From the NCBI RefSeq assembly GCF_003130705.1, contig NZ_CP021354.1, positions 868,001 to 932,000 of the forward strand: a DNA stretch of 64,000 nt, written 5' to 3'. The stretch comes from Rhodococcus oxybenzonivorans. Its GTDB lineage: Bacteria > Actinomycetota > Actinomycetes > Mycobacteriales > Mycobacteriaceae. The notes beneath the pieces are model-generated. The model made no database searches. It was not told where the DNA came from and saw nothing but the letters and a program-made list of their open reading frames with translations. How positions within the stretch are numbered: the stretch's first letter is position 1; each line of letters starts with the position of its first letter. Below are positions 9,795 through 18,286 of this stretch, piece by piece. Position numbers and translations under genes: made by a program.

Positions 9795-10709
9795 ATGACT
9801 CAGGTAGCTGAGATCCAGGAACAGACGAACAGCCGCGACCATTACCCGACCCGGATCAGCACCGAGCCGTCCATGATCGCGCGCAGTGAACCTGCTGTAT
9901 GGGGAACGCCCTCCGACGGCCCCTTCGACGCCGCCGCGCTCGAGCGTCACGAGGCCCGAGGTTTCACCATCGTCGAGAACCTGCTGGGTGCGGACGAGGT
10001 CGCCGTCTACCGTGAGGAGCTCGTCCGGCTGTCCCACGACGCGCAGATGCGCGAGAGCGGGCGGGTCATCACCGAACGCGGCACGGACGAGGTCCGTTCC
10101 GTTTTCGACGTCCACCGGTGCAGTGCGATGGTCGCCGAACTCGTTCGCGACGGCAGAATCCTCGATCGCGCGCGGCAACTCCTCGGCTCCGACGTCTACA
10201 TCCACCAAAGCCGGATCAACTCGATGCCCGGTTTCAAGGGCACGGGTTTCTACTGGCATTCCGACTTCGAGACCTGGCACGCCGAGGACGGCCTCCCGAT
10301 TCCCCGGACGGTCAGCTGTTCGATCACGCTCACCGAAAACTTCCCGTTCAACGGCTCGCTGATGGTGATGCCCGGATCGCACAAGAGTTTCGTCCAGTGT
10401 GTAGGCGCCACACCTGAGAACAACTACGCGTCCTCGCTGGTCTCGCAGGAAGTTGGGGTTCCTCGGCGGGAGGATGTGACCGACATGGCCGCGGAGTACG
10501 GGATCGAGCAGTTCACCGGCGCTGCGGGCACCGCGCTGTGGTTCGACTCGAACGTGATGCACGGGTCGGGCAACAACATCACGCCGTTCCCGCGGTCGAA
10601 CATCTTCCTTGTGTTCAACAGCGTCGAGAACACTCTCGTCGAGCCGTTCGCCGCTGCGCGTCCCCGGCCCGACTACATCGCGTCGCGCGACTTCACGCCG
10701 CTCGGCTGA
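9795..10709 (+). CDS. ectD: Ectoine hydroxylase EctD (Fe(II)/2-oxoglutarate dioxygenase)
   Basis: The 304-residue protein matches EctD of the PhyH dioxygenase superfamily, which converts ectoine to 5-hydroxyectoine. The EctD signature FYWHSDFETWHAEDGLP is present with Fe ligands His155 and Asp157; His256 (NVMHGSGNN) completes the triad and Arg267 should bind 2-oxoglutarate. The ATG follows GAGGAGGG. No ectABC synthesis genes occur in the window. The gene instead closes an operon with a GntR regulator and racemase-family proteins, which suggests a catabolic setting or hydroxylation of imported ectoine. The assignment of family is firm; the physiological substrate is less so. Confidence 0.88.
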   Translation: MTQVAEIQEQTNSRDHYPTRISTEPSMIARSEPAVWGTPSDGPFDAAALERHEARGFTIVENLLGADEVAVYREELVRLSHDAQMRESGRVITERGTDEVRSVFDVHRCSAMVAELVRDGRILDRARQLLGSDVYIHQSRINSMPGFKGTGFYWHSDFETWHAEDGLPIPRTVSCSITLTENFPFNGSLMVMPGSHKSFVQCVGATPENNYASSLVSQEVGVPRREDVTDMAAEYGIEQFTGAAGTALWFDSNVMHGSGNNITPFPRSNIFLVFNSVENTLVEPFAAARPRPDYIASRDFTPLG

Positions 10710-10713
10710 CGTC

Positions 10714-10757
10714 GGGTGGGCGGCGACGCGTGCCGGTGCGCGCGTCGCCGCTCACCC
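10714..10757. terminator. Bidirectional terminator hairpin between ectD and marR
   Basis: An 11-bp perfect stem (GCGGCGACGCG at 10720-10730 with its complement at 10741-10751) has a 10-nt loop. Outer GGGTG/CACCC arms extend it through a G-T pair. It lies between convergent genes and overlaps the marR stop, as expected for a shared terminator. Confidence 0.6.
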
Positions 10758-11195
10758 GGGCAGCTCGTGCAGGACACGGGCGAGGTGGGCGAGCTCGGGA
10801 ACCTCGGCAGCCTGATCGAGCGCCGCTTCCAGCGTGGCATCGTGAGTGGGGCGCGCCGCGTCCAAGGCTGCTCGGCCCGCAGGTGTGAGCTCGGTATAGA
10901 TACCGCGACGGTCGTCGTCGCACAGAATGCGGGTGAGTAGGCCCCGGTTCTCCAATCGATTCACCAACCTGGTGGTGGCACTGCTGCTGAGCGCCGCGGC
11001 CCGCGCGAGCTGCGCCATCCGCATATGCCAGCCGTCCTGGCGGTTCAGCGCGTCGAGCACCGTGTATTCGACCACGGAGAGGTCGTGGTCGCGCTGCAGT
11101 GCACGTTCGAGCTCCGACTCGAGCAGTCCGTGCAGGGCGGCGAGTGTGCGCCAGCCTTGCGACCGGATCTCGACGGCATCATCGGCGACTGCCAC
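10752..11195 (-). CDS. MarR family transcriptional regulator
   Basis: The 147-residue protein is a typical MarR winged-helix dimer. The recognition helix region is AALSSSATTRLVNRLENRGLL, followed by the wing DDDRRGIYTELTPAGRAAL. The GTG start at 11195 has AGGAGG eight bases upstream. It is divergent from an MFS transporter gene, the usual arrangement for a MarR repressor that controls an exporter and is released by the exported compound. The ligand is unknown. Confidence 0.9.
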   Translation of the reverse strand: MAVADDAVEIRSQGWRTLAALHGLLESELERALQRDHDLSVVEYTVLDALNRQDGWHMRMAQLARAAALSSSATTRLVNRLENRGLLTRILCDDDRRGIYTELTPAGRAALDAARPTHDATLEAALDQAAEVPELAHLARVLHELPG

Positions 11196-11258
11196 TGACC
11201 AACCTCCTGATATTCGGCTCCAGACCGAGAATACCAGCTTGCGCAGATAGAGCGCGTA

Positions 11259-11287
11259 TGCAACTATTTACCACGCGTCTGCAACTA
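11259..11287. promoter_or_regulatory. Direct repeats in the marR-MFS promoter region
   Basis: TGCAACTA occurs at 11259-11266 and again at 11280-11287, exactly 21 bp apart, or two helical turns. The repeats lie between the divergent marR and MFS genes and could be regulator half-sites. MarR sites are usually palindromic, so this is tentative. Confidence 0.3.
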
Positions 11288-11341
11288 CTGCAGGCGCGTG
11301 ATTAGAGCGCTCGCTCGATTCTCCGAGTCTGTACGAAAGGG

Positions 11342-12544
11342 GTGGCTGCGATGCCACTGGGCCTACTCGCCCTCGCCATGGGCGGTTTCGGTATCGGACT
11401 CACCGAGTTCGTCATCATGGGACTGCTGCCGGAAGTGTCGGCTGACTTCCAGGTCAGCGAATCGGTGGCCGGTTACCTCATCTCCGGCTATGCCATGTCG
11501 GTGGCAGTCGGAGCCATCGTCATCACCGCGGCCGTCACACGCTTCGACCGCAAGCGTGTCCTCCAACTACTGATGGTGCTGTTCATCGGCGGAAATCTGC
11601 TGTCGGCGCTGGCCCCGACCTACGAGGTCATGATGGCCGGGCGGGTGCTCGCCGCCCTGTGTCACGGCGCGTTCTTCGGCATCGGCTCCGTGCTCGCGGC
11701 AGATCTGGTACCCGCGAGCAAGAAGGCGGGCGCCATTGCGACGATGTTCGCCGGACTCACCGTTGCCAACGTTCTCGGAGTCCCCTTCGGTACCTTTCTC
11801 GGTCAGCAGTTCGGATGGCGTTCGACCTTCTGGGCCATCACCGTCATCGGTGTGATCGCGCTGATCGGGATCGCGACACTGGTGCCGGCGGTGGATCGTC
11901 CGAGCGATCCTGCCTCAGCCGGACTTCGCGGCGAACTGCGCGCCTTCCGCACACCCCAGGTGTGGGTTTCGATCGCCGTCACGATCCTCGGGTTCGGCGG
12001 CATGTTCGGTGCCTTCACATACATCGCCTTCACCCTCACCGAGGTCGGTGGATTCGCCTCCACCAGTGTTCCGTGGCTACTCGTCCTCTTCGGTGGCGGT
12101 TTGTTCGTCGGCAACTTCCTCGGTGGGCGTGCCGCGGACAAGGCACTGACCCGCACGCTGATCACCATTCTTGCGGTGCTGACCGTGGTCCTCGTCGTTT
12201 TCGCTCTCACCGCCGATAACAAGCCCATGACCGTCGCCGCACTGTTTCTGATGGGCGCATTCGGATTTGCGACCGTCCCGGGACTGCAGATGCGCATCAT
12301 GAACTATGCGAAGGAAGCTCCCACTATGGCGTCCGGCGCGAATATCGCGGCCTTCAACGTGGGGAACGCACTCGGCGCGTGGCTCGGTGGCATGACCATC
12401 GCAGCGGGACTCGGATTCACCTCGCCGATCTGGATGGGCGCCGCACTCACGGTGGGTGCTCTCGCTGTTCTCGGTCTTGCCACCGTGCTCGATCGGCGTC
12501 CGGTGCGGTCGGAAGATGAGACAGTGTCGACGGTGTCGGTATAA
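11342..12544 (+). CDS. MFS transporter, DHA1 drug-exporter type
   Basis: The 400-residue integral membrane protein has about twelve hydrophobic segments. Its N-terminus (FGIGLTEFVIMGLLPEVSADFQVSESVAGYLISGYA) and the segment GRVLAALCHGAFFGIGSVLAADLVP are characteristic of the AraJ/CmlR-like DHA1 group that exports drugs or sugars by proton antiport. I use the GTG at 11342; an ATG three codons later is an alternative, and AAAGGGG lies close to both. It is divergent from a MarR regulator that probably represses it. It ends 13 bp from a convergent gene with no evident terminator. Confidence 0.87.
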   Translation: MAAMPLGLLALAMGGFGIGLTEFVIMGLLPEVSADFQVSESVAGYLISGYAMSVAVGAIVITAAVTRFDRKRVLQLLMVLFIGGNLLSALAPTYEVMMAGRVLAALCHGAFFGIGSVLAADLVPASKKAGAIATMFAGLTVANVLGVPFGTFLGQQFGWRSTFWAITVIGVIALIGIATLVPAVDRPSDPASAGLRGELRAFRTPQVWVSIAVTILGFGGMFGAFTYIAFTLTEVGGFASTSVPWLLVLFGGGLFVGNFLGGRAADKALTRTLITILAVLTVVLVVFALTADNKPMTVAALFLMGAFGFATVPGLQMRIMNYAKEAPTMASGANIAAFNVGNALGAWLGGMTIAAGLGFTSPIWMGAALTVGALAVLGLATVLDRRPVRSEDETVSTVSV

Positions 12545-12557
12545 CGACACACTTCGG

Positions 12558-13400
12558 TCAGCCGAGCGGTGGAACAGAATTCGTCTGTCGCGCAAGCTCA
12601 CTCAGGCGCTGCGCACGGGCAACCTCGGCTGGCGTGAACGGCTCGTCGACAGCCCGTGTGAAGACGAGCATGTCACCGTCACGGGCCGGGATTTCGAGGA
12701 ACGCCGTGTTGGCGGGGTACTCGTTCGACCGGGTCCGGTCGCTGAACGTGTCGACGTACTGCGCGCCGAGGAGTTCTGCGATAGACAGGGGAAGTTCGGA
12801 CGGATCGGCCGCCACCCGCGCCGCCAACGTCAACGCCTTGGTCTGGCCGTCGATCAACGCGAGCGCCGAAGCGGGCCAGACGCCGACACCGAGGCCGCCC
12901 GCGGACTCGACGGCAGTCGACAGTGCGTCCGGTGACGTGTCCCGGCACGCGCCGACAATCAACTCGTCGAGCGACCCGCCCTCGAGGTGATGGACATGCA
13001 CCGTGAGGATGTTCGCGTCGAGCTTCGCAAGGTTGTGGGCAAGCGATTCAAGCTGTCCCGGGCGGTCGCTCACCCGGACGCGGATGCGCCAGAGCGACTG
13101 TCCGGTCGCGAAATGGCTGTGCTTCCCCTCGGGCGGGCCGTGCAACCACCCGCTGAGCAGTCTCATCGCGGACGGCTCGACGACCCAGATCACCAACACC
13201 GTCGTGCTGACGGTGAGCACTGCGACGGTGACGAGGTAGGACACGTGGACATGGATGACCAAGGCATGGAGCACTAGTTCGACGGGAAAGACAGCGCACA
13301 GTTTGGCAAGCGCCAGGCGGACGCGGCGGGGGTGCGGGAGCCGACCGCACGCCTCGCACGCGTTGACATGAACTCCGGGTTCTCTCGCGGCATCGTTCAT
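12558..13400 (-). CDS. ACT-domain protein with N-terminal membrane segments
   Basis: The 280-residue protein has a hydrophobic region of about two membrane spans near residues 35-75 (FPVELVLHALVIHVHVSYLV, then TVAVLTVSTTVLVIWVVE). An ACT-like ligand-binding domain follows (IRVRVSDRPGQLESLAHNLAKLDANILTVHVHHLEGG). ACT domains commonly bind amino acids. The C-terminal third, with LLGAQYVDTFSDRT, is not recognised. The start is uncertain between a GTG at 13406 and the ATG at 13400, and no clear ribosome site is seen. It is transcribed alone, next to the steroid genes. The function is unknown; a membrane-bound small-molecule sensor is plausible. Confidence 0.65.
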   Translation of the reverse strand: MNDAAREPGVHVNACEACGRLPHPRRVRLALAKLCAVFPVELVLHALVIHVHVSYLVTVAVLTVSTTVLVIWVVEPSAMRLLSGWLHGPPEGKHSHFATGQSLWRIRVRVSDRPGQLESLAHNLAKLDANILTVHVHHLEGGSLDELIVGACRDTSPDALSTAVESAGGLGVGVWPASALALIDGQTKALTLAARVAADPSELPLSIAELLGAQYVDTFSDRTRSNEYPANTAFLEIPARDGDMLVFTRAVDEPFTPAEVARAQRLSELARQTNSVPPLG

Positions 13401-13548
13401 ACACACACTGTCGGCGCACCGTGTTGCGACGCCATTTCACCGCACGTCGGTGATGTGACAGAGGGGCGTGAAATACGTTGGGTCACAGGGCCGACGTGGC
13501 TGTCGATACAGAACTCCGTTGTCGTGAGCTGGAGCACGGGGTTCCCGG

Positions 13549-14277
13549 TCAGACTCGTTGCGCGTCACCGAAGGTCATTCGGAGGTTGGGGATGGAAGAC
13601 GTGACCAACGCCCGTTTCGGGAGGCCGAGCGACCGCAGTTCTTCGGCAATCGGGTGGGTGCCCAGTTTGAGCTCCGCGCCACCTGGCCGGGACCGGACAC
13701 CACTCGGGTTCATGTCCCAAGTGGTGAACCGGGTGATCCCATCGAGGTGTGAGTACGCCGCGAGGGAGGCACCGGCACCGGAACCGGGAAGCGATATGCC
13801 TTTGGCAACGCTCAGCTGAGCGATCAGCCGGCCATCCTGGCTGACCGACGCCCGCTTGACGGAGCTGACGTGATCGACGTCGAAATCGGCCAACACCTTC
13901 GGGAAACCCCAAATTCCCCTACCGGCTGCGAGGGTGAACTCGCCGTCGACGGGCAGCCGATGGATCAAGGCACCTGCCCGGCCCTTGGCCAGAGCCTTCA
14001 CATCCTGTGCGACCGAAGTGCTGTCGGTTCGGTGGTCGCGGACGAGAAAGGTCACGCCGAATTCGTTGTAGGGGCCCAAATCTCCGTCCACGTAGTCGAC
14101 GAACACCAGCGCGCAGATGCCGCGTCCGGGCCGGAACTGCAGTATCTCGAGGCCGGTGTAGTCGATCAGTTCCTGCGCGGCACCGGTCGGCACCGAGTAC
14201 ATCGCCGTGAATGCCGACGCCTGCCGAATCTCCACCGGCATGTCGACTTGCTTGCCCAGCACCTGATGTGAGTTCAC
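13549..14277 (-). CDS. Acetoacetate-decarboxylase-fold protein
   Basis: The 242-residue protein matches the acetoacetate decarboxylase superfamily (ILQFRPGRGICALVFVDYVDGDLGPYNEFGVTFLV, GRGIWGFPKVLADFDV). In classical enzymes the active site has two adjacent lysines after a G(Y/F)P motif; here the motif reads GFPKV, so only one remains and acetoacetate decarboxylation should not be assumed. The GTG start overlaps the SDR stop (GTGA), so the two are translationally coupled. A gene of this type also neighbours cyp142 in mycobacteria, as I recall, which suggests a role in sterol side-chain metabolism under KstR. Confidence 0.7.
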   Translation of the reverse strand: MNSHQVLGKQVDMPVEIRQASAFTAMYSVPTGAAQELIDYTGLEILQFRPGRGICALVFVDYVDGDLGPYNEFGVTFLVRDHRTDSTSVAQDVKALAKGRAGALIHRLPVDGEFTLAAGRGIWGFPKVLADFDVDHVSSVKRASVSQDGRLIAQLSVAKGISLPGSGAGASLAAYSHLDGITRFTTWDMNPSGVRSRPGGAELKLGTHPIAEELRSLGLPKRALVTSSIPNLRMTFGDAQRV

Positions 14278-15125
14278 GGCGCGACCACTCCGCGCAGTGC
14301 GTCCGCACCGAACATGGGCTCGAACATCGAGCGGAAATCGGGTCCACGCCGCAGCATCTGACCACCATCGACGTTGATGATCTGCCCGGTGATCCACGTG
14401 GATTCGGGTCCGAGCAGGAACTTGGCGAGGGCGGCGATATCGGTGACTTCACCGACTCGGGCAATGGGTGTGTTGGCCATGTAGTCGTCGAGAACGGGGC
14501 CGCCGTCGGTGATGAGCGCGACGAGATCAGTGCGGGTCAGTCCGGGCCGGATGCAGTTGACGCGCACGTGGGACGCACCCAGTTCGTCCGCGGCGAGTCG
14601 GGTGAGGTGGTCGACGCCGGCCTTGGACGGGCCGTAGGCGCCGAACCATCGGTGCGTGTTGCTGCTGGCGATCGAGGAGATGGTCACGATGGATCCACCA
14701 CCCGCGGCGACGAGGGCACGTGCGGAATGTTTGATCGTCAGCATCGTGCCGGTGACGTTCAGATCCACCGTCCGTCGCCACGCGTCGACGTCGAGCTGCG
14801 TCACCGGTCCCACGGTTTCGTTTCCGCCGGCGCAGGCAACGACCCCGTCCAGCTGTCCGGTGCGCTCGCTCGCCTTCGCGACCGCGCGGACGACGTCGTC
14901 CTCGGCGGTGACGTCGGCGACGACCGTGTCGACGGTCCCGGGCGGGTTGTCGGCCTCGATCCCGGCCGCCGCGGAGGACAGCTTTTCCTCATTGCGTCCA
15001 CAAATCGTGATGTGCGCTCCTGCCGCCACCAGCGCCGTGGCGATGCCCAACCCGATGCCGCTTCCGCCGCCGGTGACGAGCACCGACATCTTGGCGAGTC
15101 CGCTGTCGCCGTCGTTGTTACCCAC
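14274..15125 (-). CDS. Short-chain dehydrogenase/reductase
   Basis: The 283-residue SDR should oxidise or reduce a hydroxyl/keto group, probably on a sterol or acyl-CoA intermediate. The cofactor motif TGGGSGIG lies near residues 18-25, the catalytic serine in ISSIASSNTH, and the YxxxK motif in YGPSK. The GTG start at 15125 has GGAGG eight bases upstream; earlier in-frame ATGs lie in the promoter region beyond the KstR site. It is divergent from cyp142 across a KstR operator and is coupled to the decarboxylase-fold gene. Confidence 0.82.
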   Translation of the reverse strand: MGNNDGDSGLAKMSVLVTGGGSGIGLGIATALVAAGAHITICGRNEEKLSSAAAGIEADNPPGTVDTVVADVTAEDDVVRAVAKASERTGQLDGVVACAGGNETVGPVTQLDVDAWRRTVDLNVTGTMLTIKHSARALVAAGGGSIVTISSIASSNTHRWFGAYGPSKAGVDHLTRLAADELGASHVRVNCIRPGLTRTDLVALITDGGPVLDDYMANTPIARVGEVTDIAALAKFLLGPESTWITGQIINVDGGQMLRRGPDFRSMFEPMFGADALRGVVAP

Positions 15126-15210
15126 GTGCCGACCTCCAGTTGTGAGAACTCGTGTCAATTCCGAGGCGCCGATCAGCGAAAACTTGCCGCTATACCCCTG
15201 TGTCATAGTA

Positions 15211-15222
15211 AGAACACGTTCT
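15211..15222. promoter_or_regulatory. KstR operator
   Basis: The palindrome AGAACACGTTCT contains the AACnnGTT core of the KstR consensus (TnnAACnnGTTnnA). It lies between the divergent SDR and cyp142 genes. KstR is the TetR-type repressor of cholesterol side-chain and A/B-ring genes and is released by steroid CoA thioesters, so both transcripts should be cholesterol-induced. Confidence 0.8.
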
Positions 15223-15268
15223 ATTATCGGGGCACGGTTCGCAGGATTCAATGCTGAGGAGCACGTCG

Positions 15269-16444
15269 ATGGGGAACAGGCCGGAATTCGATCTGATCGA
15301 CGGGCGGTTCTACTCGGGCGAACTCGGAGATCCGCGGGAGGCATACGCCTGGATGCGCGCCTACGAACCGGTGTACCGCGCGGACGGCATCCTCGGGGCG
15401 GCCAGCTACGAAGCGGTGCTCACCGCGGAGCGCGATCCGGAGTTGTTCTCCAACGCGGGCGGGATCAGGCCCGGAGTCGGTCCGCTGCCACAAATGATCG
15501 ACATGGACGACCCACAGCACCTGCAACATCGTCGCCTGGTCAACGCGGGCTTCACCCGCAAGAAGGTAGAAGCCAAGATCGACCGGATTCGCGAGATCTG
15601 CGACCAGTTGATCGATGCGGTGTGCGACAAGGGCGAGGCGGACTTCGTCCGTGATCTGGCGGCCCCGCTACCCATGGCCGTGGTCGGTGACATGCTCGGT
15701 GTGCGCCCCGAAGAACGCGACACCTTCCTGCAATGGTCCGACGATCTCATGAATGCACTCGGCAGCAACGTCACCGAAGAAAGCCTGCAGGCCCAGCTGA
15801 ACGCCTACCTGGCATTCACCGAATTCACGCACCGCACGATCGCCGACCGCCGGAAGAATCCGACGGACGATCTCACCAGCATTCTGGTGCACAGCGAAAT
15901 CGACGGACACCGCCTCAGCGACGAGGACATCGTCGGAGAGACCCTGCTCATATTGATCGGCGGCGACGAAACCACGCGGCACGTCCTGAGTGGCGGGATG
16001 GAGCAGTTGATGCGTCACCCCGATCAGCAGGCGAGTCTGGTGCGCGACCCGGACGGTATTCCGGCGGCCATCGAAGAAATGCTCCGCTGGTCCTCGCCTA
16101 TCAAGAACATGTGCCGCACGGTGACCCGCGACGCCGACTTCTTCGGCACACAGCTGCGGCGCGGCGAGAAGATGATGTTGCTGTTCGAATCGGCGAACTT
16201 CGACGACGCCGTGTTCGACGACCCGAACCGCTTCGACATCGCACGGTCACCGAACCCGCACGTCGCCTTCGGTTTCGGCACCCACTTCTGCCTCGGCAAC
16301 CAGTTGGCCCGCCTCGAAGCCAGGATCATGTTCGAACAGCTGCTGTCGAGGTTGCCGGACATGACGCTCGTCGACGACGGCCCATTGCGCCGCCGCCCCG
16401 CCAACTTCGTGTCCGGGCTGGAGGAGATGCCGGTGAAGTGGTGA
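15269..16444 (+). CDS. cyp142: Cytochrome P450 CYP142 (sterol C26/27 hydroxylase)
   Basis: The 391-residue soluble P450 matches CYP142, which hydroxylates and oxidises the terminal carbon of the cholesterol side chain to start beta-oxidation. The I-helix motif reads GGDETT at residues 231-236, the ExxR motif is EEMLR near 270, and the heme-ligand loop is FGFGTHFCLGNQLAR with Cys341. NAGGIRPG and MIDMDDPQHLQHR match the mycobacterial enzyme as I remember it. The ATG at 15269 has GAGGAG seven bases upstream and is preferred over an ATG at 15251. It is divergent from the SDR gene with a KstR site between them. Confidence 0.9.
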   Translation: MGNRPEFDLIDGRFYSGELGDPREAYAWMRAYEPVYRADGILGAASYEAVLTAERDPELFSNAGGIRPGVGPLPQMIDMDDPQHLQHRRLVNAGFTRKKVEAKIDRIREICDQLIDAVCDKGEADFVRDLAAPLPMAVVGDMLGVRPEERDTFLQWSDDLMNALGSNVTEESLQAQLNAYLAFTEFTHRTIADRRKNPTDDLTSILVHSEIDGHRLSDEDIVGETLLILIGGDETTRHVLSGGMEQLMRHPDQQASLVRDPDGIPAAIEEMLRWSSPIKNMCRTVTRDADFFGTQLRRGEKMMLLFESANFDDAVFDDPNRFDIARSPNPHVAFGFGTHFCLGNQLARLEARIMFEQLLSRLPDMTLVDDGPLRRRPANFVSGLEEMPVKW

Positions 16445-16455
16445 GGCGCTTCGCG

Positions 16456-16501
16456 CCCGTGAGTGGTTAGCGAGTCTCAGGACTCGTTAACCACTCACGG
16501 G
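16456..16501. repeat. Intergenic palindromic repeat, family B copy 1
   Basis: Arms of 21 bp (16456-16476 and 16481-16501) pair with one mismatch around TCAG. The consensus arm is CCCGTGAGTGGTTAACGAGTC. It lies between the convergent cyp142 and aldo-keto reductase genes, where a bidirectional terminator would be expected. Related copies are at 18279 and 27932. Confidence 0.85.
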
Positions 16502-16513
16502 CGGCGGAGCCGC

Positions 16514-17395
16514 CTACTCCGGGGCGCCGATGTTCAGCTCGTCCGGGTGGGCGCCGACGCGTGTGCCGTCATCCATCGTCTCGATCTCGCTGAGGTCCTG
16601 ATCGGTGAGCTCGAAGTCGAAGACGTCGATGTTCTCGGCGATGCGTGCGTCGTGCACCGACTTCGGGATGACGATCAGCCCGTTCTGCAGATGCCAGCGG
16701 ATCAGGACCTGCGCCGCAGTCTTGCTGTGCCGGTCGCCGATGCGAGTGATGATCGGGTCGGTGAGGAGCGTGTTGGGCTTCGAGTCGCTACCCCAACCGG
16801 AGTTGCTGGTGCCGCCCAGCGGGCTCCACGACTCCACCGCGATGCCGTGCTCGGCGCCGTACTTGCGGATGTCGAGCTGCGCGAGATGGGGATGCAGCTC
16901 CACCTGGTCGACGGCGGGTACGACACCACCCCGATCGACCAGCAGCTGCAGATGTCGTGGCTCGAAGTTGCACACCCCGATTGCCTTGGCCTTCCCCGAT
17001 TCGGCGATCTTCTCCATCGCATCCCAGGTGCGCAGGATGCGGTCGTCGTCCTGGAGCGGCCAGTGGATGAGGTAGAGGTCGACGTAGTCGAGGCCGAGCC
17101 GGGCGAGGCTGGCGTCGAAAGCCTTCAGCGCCGGCTCGTAGCCCTGGTCGGAATTCCACAGCTTGGTGGTGAGGAAAATATCTTCCCGGTCGACGCCCGA
17201 GCCGGAGATGCCGCGCCCGACCCCCTCCTCGTTGCCGTATGCGGCGGCGGTATCGATGTGTCGGTAGCCCGCCTCGTCGATGGCGAACCGGACAGCGTGT
17301 TCGGTCTCGTCGTTGGTGGCCTGCCATACTCCCAGGCCGAGCTGCGGGATGGTGGTTCCGGAATTCAGCACGATGTGCGGTACTCGAGGACTCAT
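16514..17395 (-). CDS. Aldo/keto reductase
   Basis: The 293-residue NADPH-dependent oxidoreductase is a complete TIM-barrel AKR. The catalytic tetrad is visible: Asp48 (HIDTAAAYGNE), Tyr53, Lys78 (LTTKLW) and His111 (LYLIHWPL). The cofactor-binding stretch LIVIPKSVHDARIAENIDVFDFEL is also present. It resembles the 2,5-diketo-gluconate-reductase-like AKR5-type enzymes of actinobacteria. The start is the ATG at 17395, 66 bp from the divergent HAD gene. The natural substrate is unknown; aldehydes or methylglyoxal are usual for this group. Confidence 0.88.
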   Translation of the reverse strand: MSPRVPHIVLNSGTTIPQLGLGVWQATNDETEHAVRFAIDEAGYRHIDTAAAYGNEEGVGRGISGSGVDREDIFLTTKLWNSDQGYEPALKAFDASLARLGLDYVDLYLIHWPLQDDDRILRTWDAMEKIAESGKAKAIGVCNFEPRHLQLLVDRGGVVPAVDQVELHPHLAQLDIRKYGAEHGIAVESWSPLGGTSNSGWGSDSKPNTLLTDPIITRIGDRHSKTAAQVLIRWHLQNGLIVIPKSVHDARIAENIDVFDFELTDQDLSEIETMDDGTRVGAHPDELNIGAPE

Positions 17396-17461
17396 GGTGT
17401 CCAGGCTATCGACTGTGCTGGTGTCCGGCGCGCGGCAAGCCCGGCCTGGCATCATGCGGGG

Positions 17462-18286
17462 GTGACGCAGATCCGGCTTCTCGCGACCGACCTCGACGGC
17501 ACCCTGTTGCGCTCGGACCGCGTGATCTCGTCCCGCACTGCACACGCGATGGCGACGGCGCAGCAGTCCGGAATCGAGATCGTCTGGGCAACCGCCCGGG
17601 CCCGCCACTCGGTGCACGAACTGGCGCAGTCGTGCGGGTTTCGCGGCCGGGCTATCTGTGCCAACGGGGCAGTGGTCCTCGATCTCGCCGACGGCACCCC
17701 CGTGGTGACGGCCACGACGTCGATCGCGATGGCCTCCGCGTCGGCCGCAATGAGCAGGGTGCGGACGCTGCTCCCGGGTGTCGTGTTCGCGAACGTGGGA
17801 CCCACCCGCTTCGTCGCCGAGCCGGCGTACGCCGCGCTGTGCGACTTCGCCGACCACCATCGGCACCCCCACGACATGTCGCTGTCCGAGCTGCTGCCCG
17901 ACCTGGACGAGCCGATGGTGAAGATCGTCGCCCGACACCCGGAGGTGTCGAGTTCGGACGTGTACCGGAAGGCGCTGTCCGCCGGCGTCGACGGTGTCGA
18001 GCTGACACATTCCGGCGCGCCGTACGTCGAAATGGCCGCATCGGGTGTGTCGAAGGCCAGTGCACTCGCCGAACTGTGCGCAGTCGACGGAATCGGAGCG
18101 TCCGAGGTGGCCGTCGTGGGTGATGCGATCAACGACCTGCCCATGCTGGCCTGGGCAGGGACGGCACTGTGCCCGTCGAACGCCATAGCCGAGGTTCAGG
18201 CGCTGGCCGACCGTGTGCTGCCGAGCAACGACGAGGACGCGGTCGCCACGTACCTGGAGGAGCTGGTAGGCGCTTCGCCCCCGTGA
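17462..18286 (+). CDS. Cof-type HAD phosphatase
   Basis: The 274-residue haloacid-dehalogenase-family hydrolase has motif I LLATDLDGTLLRSD with nucleophile Asp, a type IIB cap in the middle, and motif IV VVGDAINDLPML. Such enzymes dephosphorylate sugar phosphates or nucleotides in the cytoplasm. The GTG start at 17462 is the only one that precedes motif I at the right distance. The last codons and the TGA stop lie inside a half-copy of the family B palindrome, so the tail GASPP appears to be repeat-derived. Confidence 0.85.
   Translation: MTQIRLLATDLDGTLLRSDRVISSRTAHAMATAQQSGIEIVWATARARHSVHELAQSCGFRGRAICANGAVVLDLADGTPVVTATTSIAMASASAAMSRVRTLLPGVVFANVGPTRFVAEPAYAALCDFADHHRHPHDMSLSELLPDLDEPMVKIVARHPEVSSSDVYRKALSAGVDGVELTHSGAPYVEMAASGVSKASALAELCAVDGIGASEVAVVGDAINDLPMLAWAGTALCPSNAIAEVQALADRVLPSNDEDAVATYLEELVGASPP

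Noticed and set aside
7582..10709. Block interpreted as a standard eut ectoine-degradation operon
   Set aside because: Only EutA-like and EctD components are present. There is no EutB, EutC, EutD, EutE or ectoine transporter, so the assignment is kept as a hypothesis only.
13332..13819. Short plus-strand frames opposite the decarboxylase-fold gene and the ACT-domain gene promoter
   Set aside because: Translations are basic and proline-rich shadows of the real minus-strand coding sequence.
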